This document shows, piece by piece, positions 17,770 to 27,181 of a stretch of 61,472 nucleotides of DNA (positions are counted from its first letter, which is position 1; every line of letters starts with the position of its first letter). This DNA is from Gudongella sp046224405 (GTDB lineage: Bacteria; Bacillota; Clostridia; Tissierellales; Tissierellaceae). Where the stretch lies: contig NZ_JBJXRK010000011.1 of the NCBI RefSeq assembly GCF_046224405.1, positions 1 through 61,472 of the forward strand, given 5' to 3'. The notes under the pieces are model-generated. The model saw only the letters and a list, made by a program, of their open reading frames with translations. It did not search any database and had not been told where the DNA came from. The position numbers and the translations under genes were made by a program.

Positions 17770-18081
17770 TTAACCTACAATCTTGTCAATTTGAACCTTA
17801 GTAAATGGTTGTCTATGTCCTTGCTTCTTTCTGATGTTCTTTTTAGCCTTATACTTGAACACCACAATTTTCTTTGCCTTGCCTTGAGCAAGAACCGTTC
17901 CTTCAACCTTAGCTCCTTCTACGAATGGCTTTCCAGGAGTCACTCCTGAATCAGTTGACATTAAAAGAACTTTGTCAAAATTAACAGCGTCGCCTTCTTC
18001 AGCGTTTAGCTTCTCAACGAAAACTACATCGCCTTCCTGAACTTTATATTGCTTACCGCCTGTTTCAATAATTGCGTACAT
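17770..18081 (-). CDS. rplU: 50S ribosomal protein L21
   Basis: A 103-residue protein with the L21 signature: MYAIIETGGKQYKVQEGD at the N-terminus and KAKKNIRKKQGHRQPFT near the C-terminus. It is the first gene of the rplU-prp-rpmA operon. AGGAGGTGCAGTAA precedes the ATG. Transcription starts from the promoter at 18165-18193 and passes through a leader of about 80 bases that looks like the L21 leader RNA, suggesting autoregulation. Confidence 0.97.
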   Translation of the reverse strand: MYAIIETGGKQYKVQEGDVVFVEKLNAEEGDAVNFDKVLLMSTDSGVTPGKPFVEGAKVEGTVLAQGKAKKIVVFKYKAKKNIRKKQGHRQPFTKVQIDKIVG

Positions 18082-18160
18082 TTACTGCACCTCCTCTTAC
18101 CTAGTCTCGCCAATATCAGGTGACTATGCTTAAAACCCATATTGAGCGGCTCTACACCTA
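18082..18160 (-). ncRNA. Probable ribosomal protein L21 leader RNA
   Basis: The untranslated leader between the promoter and rplU contains GTGTAGAGCCGCTC and later GGCGAGACTAGG just before the ribosome binding site. The position ahead of rplU and the run of conserved-looking blocks match my recollection of the Firmicutes L21 leader family. I could not compare it with a covariance model. Confidence 0.6.
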
Positions 18161-18164
18161 AGAT

Positions 18165-18193
18165 AGTTTAACAAAATAAACCGCTATTGTCAA
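18165..18193 (-). promoter_or_regulatory. Promoter of the rplU operon
   Basis: On the minus strand TTGACA (18188-18193) and TAAACT (18165-18170) are 17 bases apart. The -35 hexamer overlaps the TGA stop codon of rng. Confidence 0.75.
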
Positions 18194-19425
18194 GCTTCAT
18201 TTTTCCTAATTCGGCCTCTTCCATTGCAGGTCGGGCATACTATTGTTGTCTCCTTGTCAAGTGTAGGCCTGTTTCTCTTTCTGACAACCTCCACAAGATT
18301 CAGCTTGGTCATTCCCACCACATAGGGCTTATTCTTGTCTTTTCTGAATTCCTTATCCAGCTTTCCAAGTACTATGTCTATGTTATCCTGGCTTTTCATG
18401 TCGATAAAATCTACAATAATTATGCCTCCAATATCCCTTAGCCTGACCTGCCTTGCGATTTCCACAGCAGCTTCGATATTGGTCCTTACGATTGTGTCAC
18501 TTAAAGTAAGGCTTCCCACATATTTCCCGGTGTTCACATCTATAGCTGTAAGGGCTTCAGTCTCGTCAATGACAATATACCCCCCACTTTTAAGCTGAAC
18601 CTTCCTTGAAAGAGCCTCCTTCATATCCATTTGTATGCTCATATGGTAATCCATATTGTATTGCTGGTCAAACTTCAATCTATCCTTTAGATTGTAGTCA
18701 CTTAACTTTGTGGTTGATTTGAGATAATCATAAATCTCCTTGCTGTTGGTAACAACATCAGTCTTGGATTCATCATAATAATCCCTTAGTATCTGGAGAA
18801 CCAGGACTGGTTCGCTGTAAATCAGTTTTGGTGTAGGAAGATAGTTTCTCTCTCCTTCTATCTTCTCGAAAATTCTAACCAGCTCCTTGTATTCCTCCTG
18901 TAGAAGTTCCGAAGCCACACCCTGGGAAACGGTTCTAAAAATCATTCCCATATTGTCCCTTTCCAGATCCTTACCCAGATGCTTTAGTCTCTCAATCTCT
19001 TCCTGGTCTCTGATTTTTTTTGATATGTTAACCCTGTTTGAATAAGGAGTGAGAACCATATATCTTCCAGGTATTGAAATATGTGTCGTTACTTTTGGTC
19101 CCTTGTTTCCCAAAGGCTCCTTCACAACCTGAACCATGATATCCTCACCATGTTTCAAGACCTGGTCTATGGTCAATCTATCCCTTGAGTACATCATCTC
19201 TCTGCCGAGTGCATCCTTTATGTTCAGATAGGCATTCCTCTCCTCACCTATGTCAACAAAGGCAGCTTCCATTCCTTGAAGAATATTCACCACCCTACCT
19301 CTGTAGACATTCCCAAGAAGCCTGTGCCTGCCGGTGTCTTCCTTGTAGTATTCAACAAGTCTGCCATCCTCTACAATACATATTCTATTGATCCCATCCC
19401 GTGAATCGATGTATATTGTGTTCAT
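18190..19425 (-). CDS. rng: Ribonuclease G/E family endoribonuclease
   Basis: A 411-residue RNase G-type protein acting in rRNA maturation and mRNA decay. An S1 RNA-binding domain (about 35-120, with GNVYRGRVVNILQGMEAAFVDIG) is followed by the RNase H-like catalytic domain. Metal-binding Asp residues appear in TAIDVNTGKYVG and IIVDFIDM. The C-terminal CPTCNGRGRI is the Zn-link cysteine motif. The long C-terminal scaffold of RNase E is absent, as expected for RNase G. I start at ATG 19425, with AGGGGTG upstream; GTG 19434 in frame is an alternative. Confidence 0.93.
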   Translation of the reverse strand: MNTIYIDSRDGINRICIVEDGRLVEYYKEDTGRHRLLGNVYRGRVVNILQGMEAAFVDIGEERNAYLNIKDALGREMMYSRDRLTIDQVLKHGEDIMVQVVKEPLGNKGPKVTTHISIPGRYMVLTPYSNRVNISKKIRDQEEIERLKHLGKDLERDNMGMIFRTVSQGVASELLQEEYKELVRIFEKIEGERNYLPTPKLIYSEPVLVLQILRDYYDESKTDVVTNSKEIYDYLKSTTKLSDYNLKDRLKFDQQYNMDYHMSIQMDMKEALSRKVQLKSGGYIVIDETEALTAIDVNTGKYVGSLTLSDTIVRTNIEAAVEIARQVRLRDIGGIIIVDFIDMKSQDNIDIVLGKLDKEFRKDKNKPYVVGMTKLNLVEVVRKRNRPTLDKETTIVCPTCNGRGRIRKNEA

Positions 19426-19436
19426 TGGCTGCACCC

Positions 19437-20138
19437 CTATGCAAGTTCCTTGATTTCCCCATCCTCATCTGCAAAAACATCAAGACGTTTTATCATAACC
19501 ATGTCCAGGTCAATGCTTAGTTCAAGCTCCCTCTCCATGGCTTCAACAAGCTCAATTGGCTTCAGGTTGCCTGACTCTCCAGATTTCAGGAGAGCACTTA
19601 ACACGTGAAAACCCTCACTGTCCTTGCCCTTGTATGTTATATTTCCAATGAGGGGTTTAATGTCAAGTTGTCTTTCAACCTTCTTTTTGCCCTTCTTTTT
19701 CTTCTTTGTAATATTAACCTGTGAAAGTCTGTTCCAGCGTGTCAGAGCTCCCTCAAAGTAAATATCTTCATCCAATTTCTCAGACACGAATCTTATCTCG
19801 TAGTGGGACCATGCTATGATTGAGGTCAGAGATGCTCTCCTTTCAACTGTTTTACATCCTATAATCTGAATTCCCTCAGGCAAAGCATTATTCATCCTTT
19901 CAATGAAGGTTTCCGGATTCATCCTTTCAGCAAGCTCCACATCCATGTATTCTGCCATGCTTTCAGTACCCAAAGGCAGAGGATTCCCAATTGAAAATTT
20001 TGGATGAGGGTTAAAGCCCTCTGAAAACTTTATTGGTATTCCAGCCTTTGAAAATGTTCTGGTAAACAATCTTACCATGTCCAAATGAGAAAGATACTTC
20101 AAATATCCAACCTTGGTAAATCTAGTTCTTAAAATCAA
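19437..20138 (-). CDS. TIGR03936 family radical SAM-associated protein (DUF2344)
   Basis: A protein of about 233 residues beginning ILRTRFTKVGYLKYLSHLD, a family hallmark, followed by GIPIKFSEGFNPHPK and GNPLPLGTES. It is commonly encoded next to, or fused with, the TIGR03960 radical SAM protein, as here. Molecular function is unknown to me. I start at TTG 20138, preceded by GGGGGGTATTCAA; its TTGA overlaps the upstream stop by four bases. A low-complexity lysine-rich stretch (KKKKKGKKK) sits mid-protein. rng follows after 11 bases. Confidence 0.85.
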   Translation of the reverse strand: MILRTRFTKVGYLKYLSHLDMVRLFTRTFSKAGIPIKFSEGFNPHPKFSIGNPLPLGTESMAEYMDVELAERMNPETFIERMNNALPEGIQIIGCKTVERRASLTSIIAWSHYEIRFVSEKLDEDIYFEGALTRWNRLSQVNITKKKKKGKKKVERQLDIKPLIGNITYKGKDSEGFHVLSALLKSGESGNLKPIELVEAMERELELSIDLDMVMIKRLDVFADEDGEIKELA

Positions 20139-21982
20139 TTGAATACCCCCCACATTGCACAATCCTTTATCCCGCATCCAGTACAGCCCAATCTGCAATC
20201 CCTTGTGGTTTCACCCTTTATGGCCTTGGTGTATTCATTCTGGAGATACTTCTTGCTTGGTCCTGGGTTTATGAAATCCCATGGTAGATTCTCTGAAAAG
20301 TCTCTGCTGCGATTGGCATAGAAGCTCCCGTCCATTCCAAGCTCACTCATGGCTTCCAACCAGGTTTCATACTTGAAATGCTCAGACCATCCATCAAATC
20401 TGCAGCCCTTCTCCCAAGCTCTGTAAAGCAAGCTGCTTACCCTTCGGTCCCCTCTTGCAACTATTGCTTCCATATAGCTGACTCTTGGATCATGGTAGTT
20501 AAAGGTTACCTTCTTATCCTTTATACTTCCCTTTACAAAATTAATTTTATCGTTGAACTCCTCTATTGTATCCTGCCCATGCCATTGGAAAGGAGTAAAA
20601 GGCTTTGGAACAAAGCAGGACGCACTCGCTGTCACTTGAAAATTACCCTTTCGCTCTTCAGGTGGTCTGTTGAAAAACAGGTCCTTCACTAGATATGACA
20701 GCTCCTTTATGCCCATTACATCCTCATCTGTTTCAGTTGGGAGCCCGATCATGAAATACAGCTTGATTCTTGACCAGCCTTCCTTGAATGCATAGCTGAC
20801 AGCATTTACAAGGTCATCCTCATCAACGCCCTTATTGATAACATCTCTCAACCTCTGGCTTCCCGCTTCCGGGGCAAAGGTCAGGCCTGTTTTCCTAACC
20901 TTCTCGATTTCCTTCAAAATATCTATGCTTACAGAATCCAACCTTAATGAGGGTAGGGATACACCAACCTTTCTATCCTCGAATCTTTCCATAAGACTTG
21001 ATATCAGCAGGTGAAGCTGCGAGTAATCACAGGAGCTCAGGGATGAAAGTGATATGTTTTCATATCCTGTGGAATCTACAAGCTTTTCTGCCAGCTCCAT
21101 TAGCCTATCTACAGATTTTTCTCTTATAGGTCTATAAATCATTCCCGCCTGACAGAATCTGCATCCATGGGTGCAGCCCCTAAATAGCTCCATGGAGATT
21201 CTGTCGTGTACCGTCTCCATATACGGTACTATCATCTTCTCGGGAGAAAACATGCTGTCCAGGTCTCTGATCATTCTCTTGTCAATGACTTCCGGTATTC
21301 CTGAAATCATTGGAAATCTATCCTTGATGGTTCCATCGTCATTATAGTTTACATCGTATAAGGATGGTACATATATACCCTCCATTGTAGCCTGCACTTC
21401 CTCAAGGAATTTTCTCTTGTTGTAGCCGTTTTTTTTGTGCTTGTCATATATTTTCATCAGTTCCAGTGTAACCTCTTCCCCTTCACCAATGACAAAAAGG
21501 TCCATAAATTCCCACAATGGTTCAGGATTATATGCACAAGGACCACCGGCAATAACCAATGGAAAATCCTCGCCTCTTTCCCTGGAATGGATGGGTATTC
21601 CTGCCAGGTCCAGGATGTTCAATATATTGGTATAGCTCATTTCATACTGTAATGTGAATCCCAAGAAGTCAAAGTCCTTAACTTCCTCCTTGGAATCGAT
21701 TGTAAATAGGGGAATTGACTCCTTTCTCATCTGCTCCTCCATGTCAACCCAGGGTGCGAAAACCCTCTCACAGGAGTATCTTGGTTCGTTGTTTATGAGG
21801 TTATACAGTATGTGCATCCCAAGATGTGACATACCCACCTCGTAAACGTCCGGGAATGAGAAAGCAAAGCGAACATCAACCTCATCAGGGTTTTTTTGTA
21901 CCATATTCTGCTCCATTCCGATATATCTGGAAGGCTTCTCAACCTTCATTAAAATTTTATCCAATTTATATTTATTTATCAT
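20135..21982 (-). CDS. TIGR03960 family B12-binding-like radical SAM protein
   Basis: A 615-residue radical SAM enzyme. The N-terminal region (about 30-200) resembles a cobalamin-binding fold. The cluster motif CxxxCxxC appears as FRGCTHGCRFCQAG near residue 275. The C-terminus is cysteine-rich (CRLGCTGCGIKDC), which may bind another cluster. The substrate is not known to me; the linked TIGR03936 gene and RNase G are a conserved trio in Clostridia. The start is ATG 21982, with AAAGGTG six bases upstream. It opens the rng operon, separated from minE by a terminator. Confidence 0.88.
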   Translation of the reverse strand: MINKYKLDKILMKVEKPSRYIGMEQNMVQKNPDEVDVRFAFSFPDVYEVGMSHLGMHILYNLINNEPRYSCERVFAPWVDMEEQMRKESIPLFTIDSKEEVKDFDFLGFTLQYEMSYTNILNILDLAGIPIHSRERGEDFPLVIAGGPCAYNPEPLWEFMDLFVIGEGEEVTLELMKIYDKHKKNGYNKRKFLEEVQATMEGIYVPSLYDVNYNDDGTIKDRFPMISGIPEVIDKRMIRDLDSMFSPEKMIVPYMETVHDRISMELFRGCTHGCRFCQAGMIYRPIREKSVDRLMELAEKLVDSTGYENISLSSLSSCDYSQLHLLISSLMERFEDRKVGVSLPSLRLDSVSIDILKEIEKVRKTGLTFAPEAGSQRLRDVINKGVDEDDLVNAVSYAFKEGWSRIKLYFMIGLPTETDEDVMGIKELSYLVKDLFFNRPPEERKGNFQVTASASCFVPKPFTPFQWHGQDTIEEFNDKINFVKGSIKDKKVTFNYHDPRVSYMEAIVARGDRRVSSLLYRAWEKGCRFDGWSEHFKYETWLEAMSELGMDGSFYANRSRDFSENLPWDFINPGPSKKYLQNEYTKAIKGETTRDCRLGCTGCGIKDCAMWGVFN

Positions 21983-22036
21983 TCCATTCACCTTTCAATT
22001 GTTTTGCTTGTCCCTATGACAACATTACACACAGGA

Positions 22037-22065
22037 AAAGAAAAGCTCTAACCAAGGTTAGAGCA
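22037..22065 (-). terminator. Terminator of the min operon
   Basis: GCTCTAACC and GGTTAGAGC pair around two bases (22044-22063), followed by a T-rich tract on the minus strand. Confidence 0.85.
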
Positions 22066-22066
22066 A

Positions 22067-22348
22067 TCACTTCTTCTTGTCTTTTACATTAACAATGGGG
22101 ATATTGGCAACCAGTGCTGATACAGGAGATTTGTTGCCTTCTTTCTTCATCTTAGTCATCTTGATTTCAATTTCTGACTCATCTATTTCTGCGTATTGAG
22201 AAATCACCTTGACAATATCACCCTTAATCATTTCAAGAAATCTAGGAGACAGGTCGGAGCGATCATGAACCAATACCAACTTCAGTCTTTCTTTTGCAAC
22301 ATTCTTGCTGTTTTCCTTTTTTCTAGTAAACATTTTGAAAAAATCCAA
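22067..22348 (-). CDS. minE: Cell division topological specificity factor MinE
   Basis: A 93-residue protein with a short amphipathic N-terminus (MDFFKMFTRKK) for membrane contact, an anti-MinCD helix region (VAKERLKLVLVHDRSDLSP, a highly conserved MinE core) and a topological specificity domain. It triggers MinD ATP hydrolysis and drives pole-to-pole oscillation. The start is TTG 22348 with AAGGAGGCGAACGGT upstream. It is the last gene of minC-minD-minE. Presence of MinE rather than DivIVA-MinJ control is common in Clostridia. Confidence 0.95.
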   Translation of the reverse strand: MDFFKMFTRKKENSKNVAKERLKLVLVHDRSDLSPRFLEMIKGDIVKVISQYAEIDESEIEIKMTKMKKEGNKSPVSALVANIPIVNVKDKKK

Positions 22349-22362
22349 ACCGTTCGCCTCCT

Positions 22363-23175
22363 TTACTTGCCAAATATAAGTTTAAGAACCTTGCTGAACT
22401 TACTTTCATCATTTTCTTCCAGATTCAGTAACTCCACTTCCTCACCAGTGATTCTCCTTACAATATTCCTGTAAGCCTTTCCTGCCAAGGCCTTTTCATC
22501 CATAACAACAGGCTCACCTTTATTTGTAGAGATTACAATTGATTCGTCATCAGGAACTATTCCAATAAGGTCAATTGCAAGGATATCGATAATATCATCA
22601 ATATTCATCATATCCCCTCTTTTGACCATATCAGGTCTTATACGATTGATTATTAGCTGAGGGTCATGAAGTTCATTGGCTTCTAGAATTCCAATTACCC
22701 TGTCCGCATCCCTTACAGCTGAAATTTCAGGTGTGGTAACAATTATTCCACGGTCTGCTCCAGCGATTGAATACTGGAATCCCTGTTCAATACCTGCGGG
22801 TGAGTCAATTATTATATAATCATGGCTCTTCTTAAGTTCATTAACAAGTTCAACCATCTGCTCAGGCTTCACTGCTGTCTTATCCTTTGTCTGTGCAGCT
22901 GGCAATAAGTAAAGTTTCTCATGTCTCTTGTCCTTTATCAGTGCCTGCTTAAGTTTGCAGTTTTTTTCAACTACGTCAACTATATCATAAACTATCCTGT
23001 TCTCAAGACCCATTACCACATCAAGATTTCTAAGTCCAATATCCGCATCAAGAACTACAACCGAATATCCCAGTTTTGCCAACCCGGTCCCGATATTTGC
23101 ACTTGTGGTTGTCTTGCCAACACCACCTTTACCGGATGTAATAACAATAGCTGTTCCCATTTTCTCTTTAGCCAT
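22363..23175 (-). CDS. minD: Septum site-determining ATPase MinD
   Basis: A 270-residue deviant-Walker ATPase. The motif GKGGVGKTT starts at residue 15, with the signature Lys at 16, and further MinD landmarks are VLDADIGLRNLDVVMGLENR and IIDSPAGIEQGF. The amphipathic C-terminal helix (SKFSKVLKLIFGK) is the membrane-targeting sequence. It recruits MinC to the membrane and is released by MinE. AGGGAGGAACATAA precedes the ATG. It sits between minC and minE in one operon. Confidence 0.97.
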   Translation of the reverse strand: MAKEKMGTAIVITSGKGGVGKTTTSANIGTGLAKLGYSVVVLDADIGLRNLDVVMGLENRIVYDIVDVVEKNCKLKQALIKDKRHEKLYLLPAAQTKDKTAVKPEQMVELVNELKKSHDYIIIDSPAGIEQGFQYSIAGADRGIIVTTPEISAVRDADRVIGILEANELHDPQLIINRIRPDMVKRGDMMNIDDIIDILAIDLIGIVPDDESIVISTNKGEPVVMDEKALAGKAYRNIVRRITGEEVELLNLEENDESKFSKVLKLIFGK

Positions 23176-23190
23176 TTATGTTCCTCCCTT

Positions 23191-23838
23191 TTATTTATTA
23201 GGTAAATAAGGCTCGATTACAACTGCTCCATCAACCACTTTTGCAATTTCAGGATATTTGTACTGTATATCATCCTCAGGTGGTCTTACTATATAGTCTG
23301 CTATTCTAAGCTGTGTGGGCAACAGACTATATGCCGCCACAACTGCATATCTATTTCCTCCAACTCCTGCCTGTGCAACACCTCTCAGGGACCCAAGCAC
23401 TACAATGTTTCCCTTTGCCTTCAACAGTGCTCCCGGATTAACATCACCTATAACAACAATATTTCCGTTATAGGACACCTCCTGGCCAGACCTTAGTGTC
23501 CCGTGTACAAACTTGGTCATGCCCTCCTGCACAACCTCAGATTCAGACACAATCACGTCTTTATTGGGCTCATAATTGGCAGAAACCATTTCTTCTGGTA
23601 ATTTTTCAATTTGAATTTCAAAATCATATTTATACTTTAGAAGCAGCAATATTTCAGCCCTATTTTCCTCTGAGAGCTCATCTCCCCTCACACCCAGGAA
23701 TCTGCTACCCTTAAAGAAATTTGAAGCCGTCTTCATCTTGCTTTCAAGCTCGGTTTTAATCACCTCAAGGTCGTTTCCTTCCACATTAAGGTAAATGCCA
23801 TCAGCTACACCCTTTATTGAAACAACATCTTTTTTCAT
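23191..23838 (-). CDS. minC: Septum formation inhibitor MinC
   Basis: A 215-residue FtsZ-assembly inhibitor. The N-terminal half (1-100) is the variable FtsZ-binding domain, and the C-terminal half is the MinD-binding beta-helix with the typical GTLRSGQEVSYNGNIVVIGDVNPGA and KGNIVVLGSLRGVAQAG. Length is usual. GGAGGTAGCAC precedes the ATG. It is first in minC-minD-minE and follows PBP2 on the same strand after an 82-base gap. Confidence 0.95.
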   Translation of the reverse strand: MKKDVVSIKGVADGIYLNVEGNDLEVIKTELESKMKTASNFFKGSRFLGVRGDELSEENRAEILLLLKYKYDFEIQIEKLPEEMVSANYEPNKDVIVSESEVVQEGMTKFVHGTLRSGQEVSYNGNIVVIGDVNPGALLKAKGNIVVLGSLRGVAQAGVGGNRYAVVAAYSLLPTQLRIADYIVRPPEDDIQYKYPEIAKVVDGAVVIEPYLPNK

Positions 23839-23920
23839 GTGCTACCTCCAAATAAATGCCTTATTCTAATTCTACTAGTTTATGGTATAAAAATCCAGAG
23901 TTTTAGGTTTTTATTTTACA

Positions 23921-26900
23921 TCAATCAAATGTAATGGAGTTTTCAATTGGTAAAGTGTCTATTTGCTCAACATCGTTTAATCCAAGATATTCAGCGATTA
24001 TTTCCCTTACCATTGGTGCTGCATAACCTCCTGACCCTCCCTGGAACAGCACTGCAGCCACAGCTATCTCAGGATCATCATATGGAGCGAAACCAACAAA
24101 CCACGCGAAATCATCAAATGTATCACCAGTTGATGGATTGATGCCACTTCTCTCTGCAGTTCCTGTCTTAACCCCCACCTGTACGGGAAAGTTCTGGAAT
24201 ATCCTTCTTGCAGTTCCATCATCTGCAACCATTTCCATTCCCACCTTCACATGCTCCAAATTTTCATAATCATTCAGTTCGATCCGCTCTCTCTGGGGTT
24301 GATGCTCATAAAGTATCGATACATTATTGTAGTTTCGAATACTGTCTATAAGTGTAACCTTGTTGAGATAACCACCATTGGCTATAGTGGAGATATAATT
24401 AGCCATTTGAATTGGAGTGTATGCGCTTTGACCTTGACCTATTGTCACATTGAGGGTATCTGAAATATTCCATCCTGCCTGGTTAAGGTAGGTATACTTA
24501 ATCTTGTCGGCCAAACCTTCTCGTTCTCCGGGTAGCCTCATCTCGGGTTCTATTCCCATATCATAAAGCCTTCTCACAACTTCAGCCCTAGACAATGTTT
24601 CTTCAAGCTCCGTCCAGCTTATTATCTCATCTATGGCATCATTAACTTCCTCGTCACTAAATTCCCTCTCTTCCATCAGATAACCTTCAATGATTCTTTG
24701 AAGCATTTGCTTCAAAAGATATTTTGTAGTGATGATTTTCCGTTGTGGGTCAGGGACTCCACCTGATACTTCCGTTGGTATGTTTATCTCTATTCCTGTC
24801 TTGTCATTCAGACCTAGCTTTTTGGACATATCTACAATGTCCTCTATTTCTATTTTTACTCCAATGTCCTGTCCGGTTCTTTGGTTTCTACCAAGAGCCA
24901 AAGTATAGAAGTAGTAGTTACAGGAATCCCTCAATGCTTCATAGAAGTTCTCATATCCATGTGTTCCCCCAGTATTGGTATATATTAGACAATGGAATCT
25001 CTTGTCACCAACGGTCACATAACCCATGTCTCTAATCCTTAGAAGTGGATTTAAGCCCTTTTCCAGAGCTGTAAGACCTGTCACCATCTTGAACGTGGAA
25101 CCTGGCTGTACGGCTGTCTGAGTAGCTATGTTGTATAGAGGTCTTGCGGCCAATGGGTTGTCTGAGTCCTCAGGAAACAAGCTCAACCAATCTGTGTTGT
25201 TTATACCAGTTGAGAAAAGATTGGGGTCATAGGACGGGTAGCTTACCATGGCAAGAGTTTCTCCGGTTTTTACATCCAGTACAACTACAGCACCTGAATT
25301 TGCATTGATGTAAGGCCGCCCCTTTCGACGATGCGTCCCAAATGTAAAGTCTCCCCAATCACTCCTAAAGGTCCCACCTTTGCTTAGCTGCTCCAATGTG
25401 TGTTCCATTGCCTCCTCTGCTGTTTTTTGCAGTTTGAGGTCTATTGATAGGTAAATATTATCTCCAGGTACAGGGATTATCTCCTCAATTACATTTGTCG
25501 TATTCCCAATAACGTCTACCTCTACCTTTTTAACACCGCTCTGACCGTTTAACTGAAGCTGAAAGCTCTCTTCTATTCCTGTCTTCCCTATTAGAGTACC
25601 AGGAGAGTAGCCTTCCTCCCTGATATATTTTTCAATTTCGAAGGGCTGACTGATTTTACCGATGTACCCTAGTATGTGAGAAGCCGTTGTACCTTCGGGG
25701 TAGATCCTAACGGGTTCAATTGATACATTTATACCTGGTACCCCAGAAAGACCTTCTTCAATTTTAGCTACGGTTTCATCCTTGATTCCATATGCAATAT
25801 TGATAGGCTGATATGCCAGGTATCCTTGGATATTCAACTGATTAATCAATCCAAGCAATGACCTTGACTCATATGGGGAAATATTTTCATCGATGCTGTA
25901 GATTTCTCTCACAGCTTCAAATGCTTCCTTAAGAGGTGTTCCCTTTTCAATTCTATTTGCCTCATACCAGTTGTTCATATTATTGATATGCACGTACTCA
26001 ATTTCACCTGCAACGGAAATTCTTGGATTAACTCCGCTGTTTATCAAGTGGGACTGAGCCTGATATCTTATTCTCTCATCCTTTATGAACAGATGTAGGA
26101 TATTCTTGTCTTTGGCTGTCTCTATAAGGTGTTCCAGTGGATCCTGATCAGATATTCCAGTTGTATCCGCAAAACTGTATAAAAGATCTGTACCGTTGTC
26201 ACCTATGCTAATCTGCACAGGAGAGCTGACTCCATTATCCTCAAGGACCTCAATGAGAATCTCTCCCGGAATCAGATACTCATTTGTCTCATCATCCAAA
26301 AGTATAGCTCTGCTTAAAAAGGAATACATTCCAACTTCATTAAATAGATTTATGAAATCCTCTTCACCTGATGTTTTCATTGTAATAAATGGATATTCAG
26401 CCATCAGACCCGTCTTTTGAAGAACATAGTCCTCATAATATGTCAGAGCATATTCATCTATTTTAATATCTTCCTGAAGACTGTATCTTTGAAGCAGCTC
26501 ATAGGCCAACAGTCTCGCCACGGGATGGTCAACAATTTTTCTTGTGTTCACCTTGTCATCACTGAGCATTTCAGCAATCCTAACCACATCCTCCGGAGAT
26601 TCTCCATCCAAAGAATATATGTCTGGATTCTTGTCGCTTAGGACATCCTGAGCCCTTTTGAAAATTGTAACGCCAAAATGATCATTGTAGGGCTTGCTAT
26701 ACTCCATTGTCAGAAACTCATTCAGCAGACTATTCTCAAGTAGAATTTTAACGAGCTTATCCATTGGACTATCCTCGTTGCTCAAATAAGAATCTATTGA
26801 GCTGTACTTAATGTAATTCAATTCCACAGGATAATCATTTACATACTCTGCCCCATCGGTTTCAAGAAGCCTTACAAGCTGCAACAGGCTTTCATTTCTT

Positions 26901-27175
26901 ATGGAGCGATCTCCAATATTCAATTCATCCTTCAACAGCTGTACAGTAAAGGTAGGTACATTCCCAGCCAAAAGTCTTCCATGCCTGTCACGGATTTCAC
27001 CTCTTGGTGCAGTGGTATATATCTCCTTCACTCTCTTGTTGTCTGACAGGTCTCTGTAATAGTCCCCCTGTGCAATTGTCAGTGTAGCCAGCCTAAATAC
27101 AAGCATGGTGACAATAAGCACAAGAATATATATCATTAAGCTGTACCTGTTGAAAAGTTTCTCTCTAAGTTTCAT
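23921..27175 (-). CDS. mrdA: Penicillin-binding protein 2 (MrdA), enlarged
   Basis: A class B transpeptidase of 1084 residues for cell-wall elongation, placed after mreBCD as usual. One N-terminal membrane helix (12-35), a dimerisation domain with APRGEIRDRHGRLLA (56-70), and the transpeptidase domain with S693-T-F-K, S751-C-N and K1003-T-G. It is much longer than the roughly 600-720 residues of E. coli or Bacillus PBP2. Extra sequence lies in the pedestal region (about 90-480) and in a charged helical block (about 811-895) inside the transpeptidase domain. Clostridial PBP2s tend to be long, so this may be a clade trait. GGAGGTAGAGCGGT precedes the ATG. Confidence 0.94.
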   Translation of the reverse strand: MKLREKLFNRYSLMIYILVLIVTMLVFRLATLTIAQGDYYRDLSDNKRVKEIYTTAPRGEIRDRHGRLLAGNVPTFTVQLLKDELNIGDRSIRNESLLQLVRLLETDGAEYVNDYPVELNYIKYSSIDSYLSNEDSPMDKLVKILLENSLLNEFLTMEYSKPYNDHFGVTIFKRAQDVLSDKNPDIYSLDGESPEDVVRIAEMLSDDKVNTRKIVDHPVARLLAYELLQRYSLQEDIKIDEYALTYYEDYVLQKTGLMAEYPFITMKTSGEEDFINLFNEVGMYSFLSRAILLDDETNEYLIPGEILIEVLEDNGVSSPVQISIGDNGTDLLYSFADTTGISDQDPLEHLIETAKDKNILHLFIKDERIRYQAQSHLINSGVNPRISVAGEIEYVHINNMNNWYEANRIEKGTPLKEAFEAVREIYSIDENISPYESRSLLGLINQLNIQGYLAYQPINIAYGIKDETVAKIEEGLSGVPGINVSIEPVRIYPEGTTASHILGYIGKISQPFEIEKYIREEGYSPGTLIGKTGIEESFQLQLNGQSGVKKVEVDVIGNTTNVIEEIIPVPGDNIYLSIDLKLQKTAEEAMEHTLEQLSKGGTFRSDWGDFTFGTHRRKGRPYINANSGAVVVLDVKTGETLAMVSYPSYDPNLFSTGINNTDWLSLFPEDSDNPLAARPLYNIATQTAVQPGSTFKMVTGLTALEKGLNPLLRIRDMGYVTVGDKRFHCLIYTNTGGTHGYENFYEALRDSCNYYFYTLALGRNQRTGQDIGVKIEIEDIVDMSKKLGLNDKTGIEINIPTEVSGGVPDPQRKIITTKYLLKQMLQRIIEGYLMEEREFSDEEVNDAIDEIISWTELEETLSRAEVVRRLYDMGIEPEMRLPGEREGLADKIKYTYLNQAGWNISDTLNVTIGQGQSAYTPIQMANYISTIANGGYLNKVTLIDSIRNYNNVSILYEHQPQRERIELNDYENLEHVKVGMEMVADDGTARRIFQNFPVQVGVKTGTAERSGINPSTGDTFDDFAWFVGFAPYDDPEIAVAAVLFQGGSGGYAAPMVREIIAEYLGLNDVEQIDTLPIENSITFD

Positions 27176-27181
27176 ACCGCT

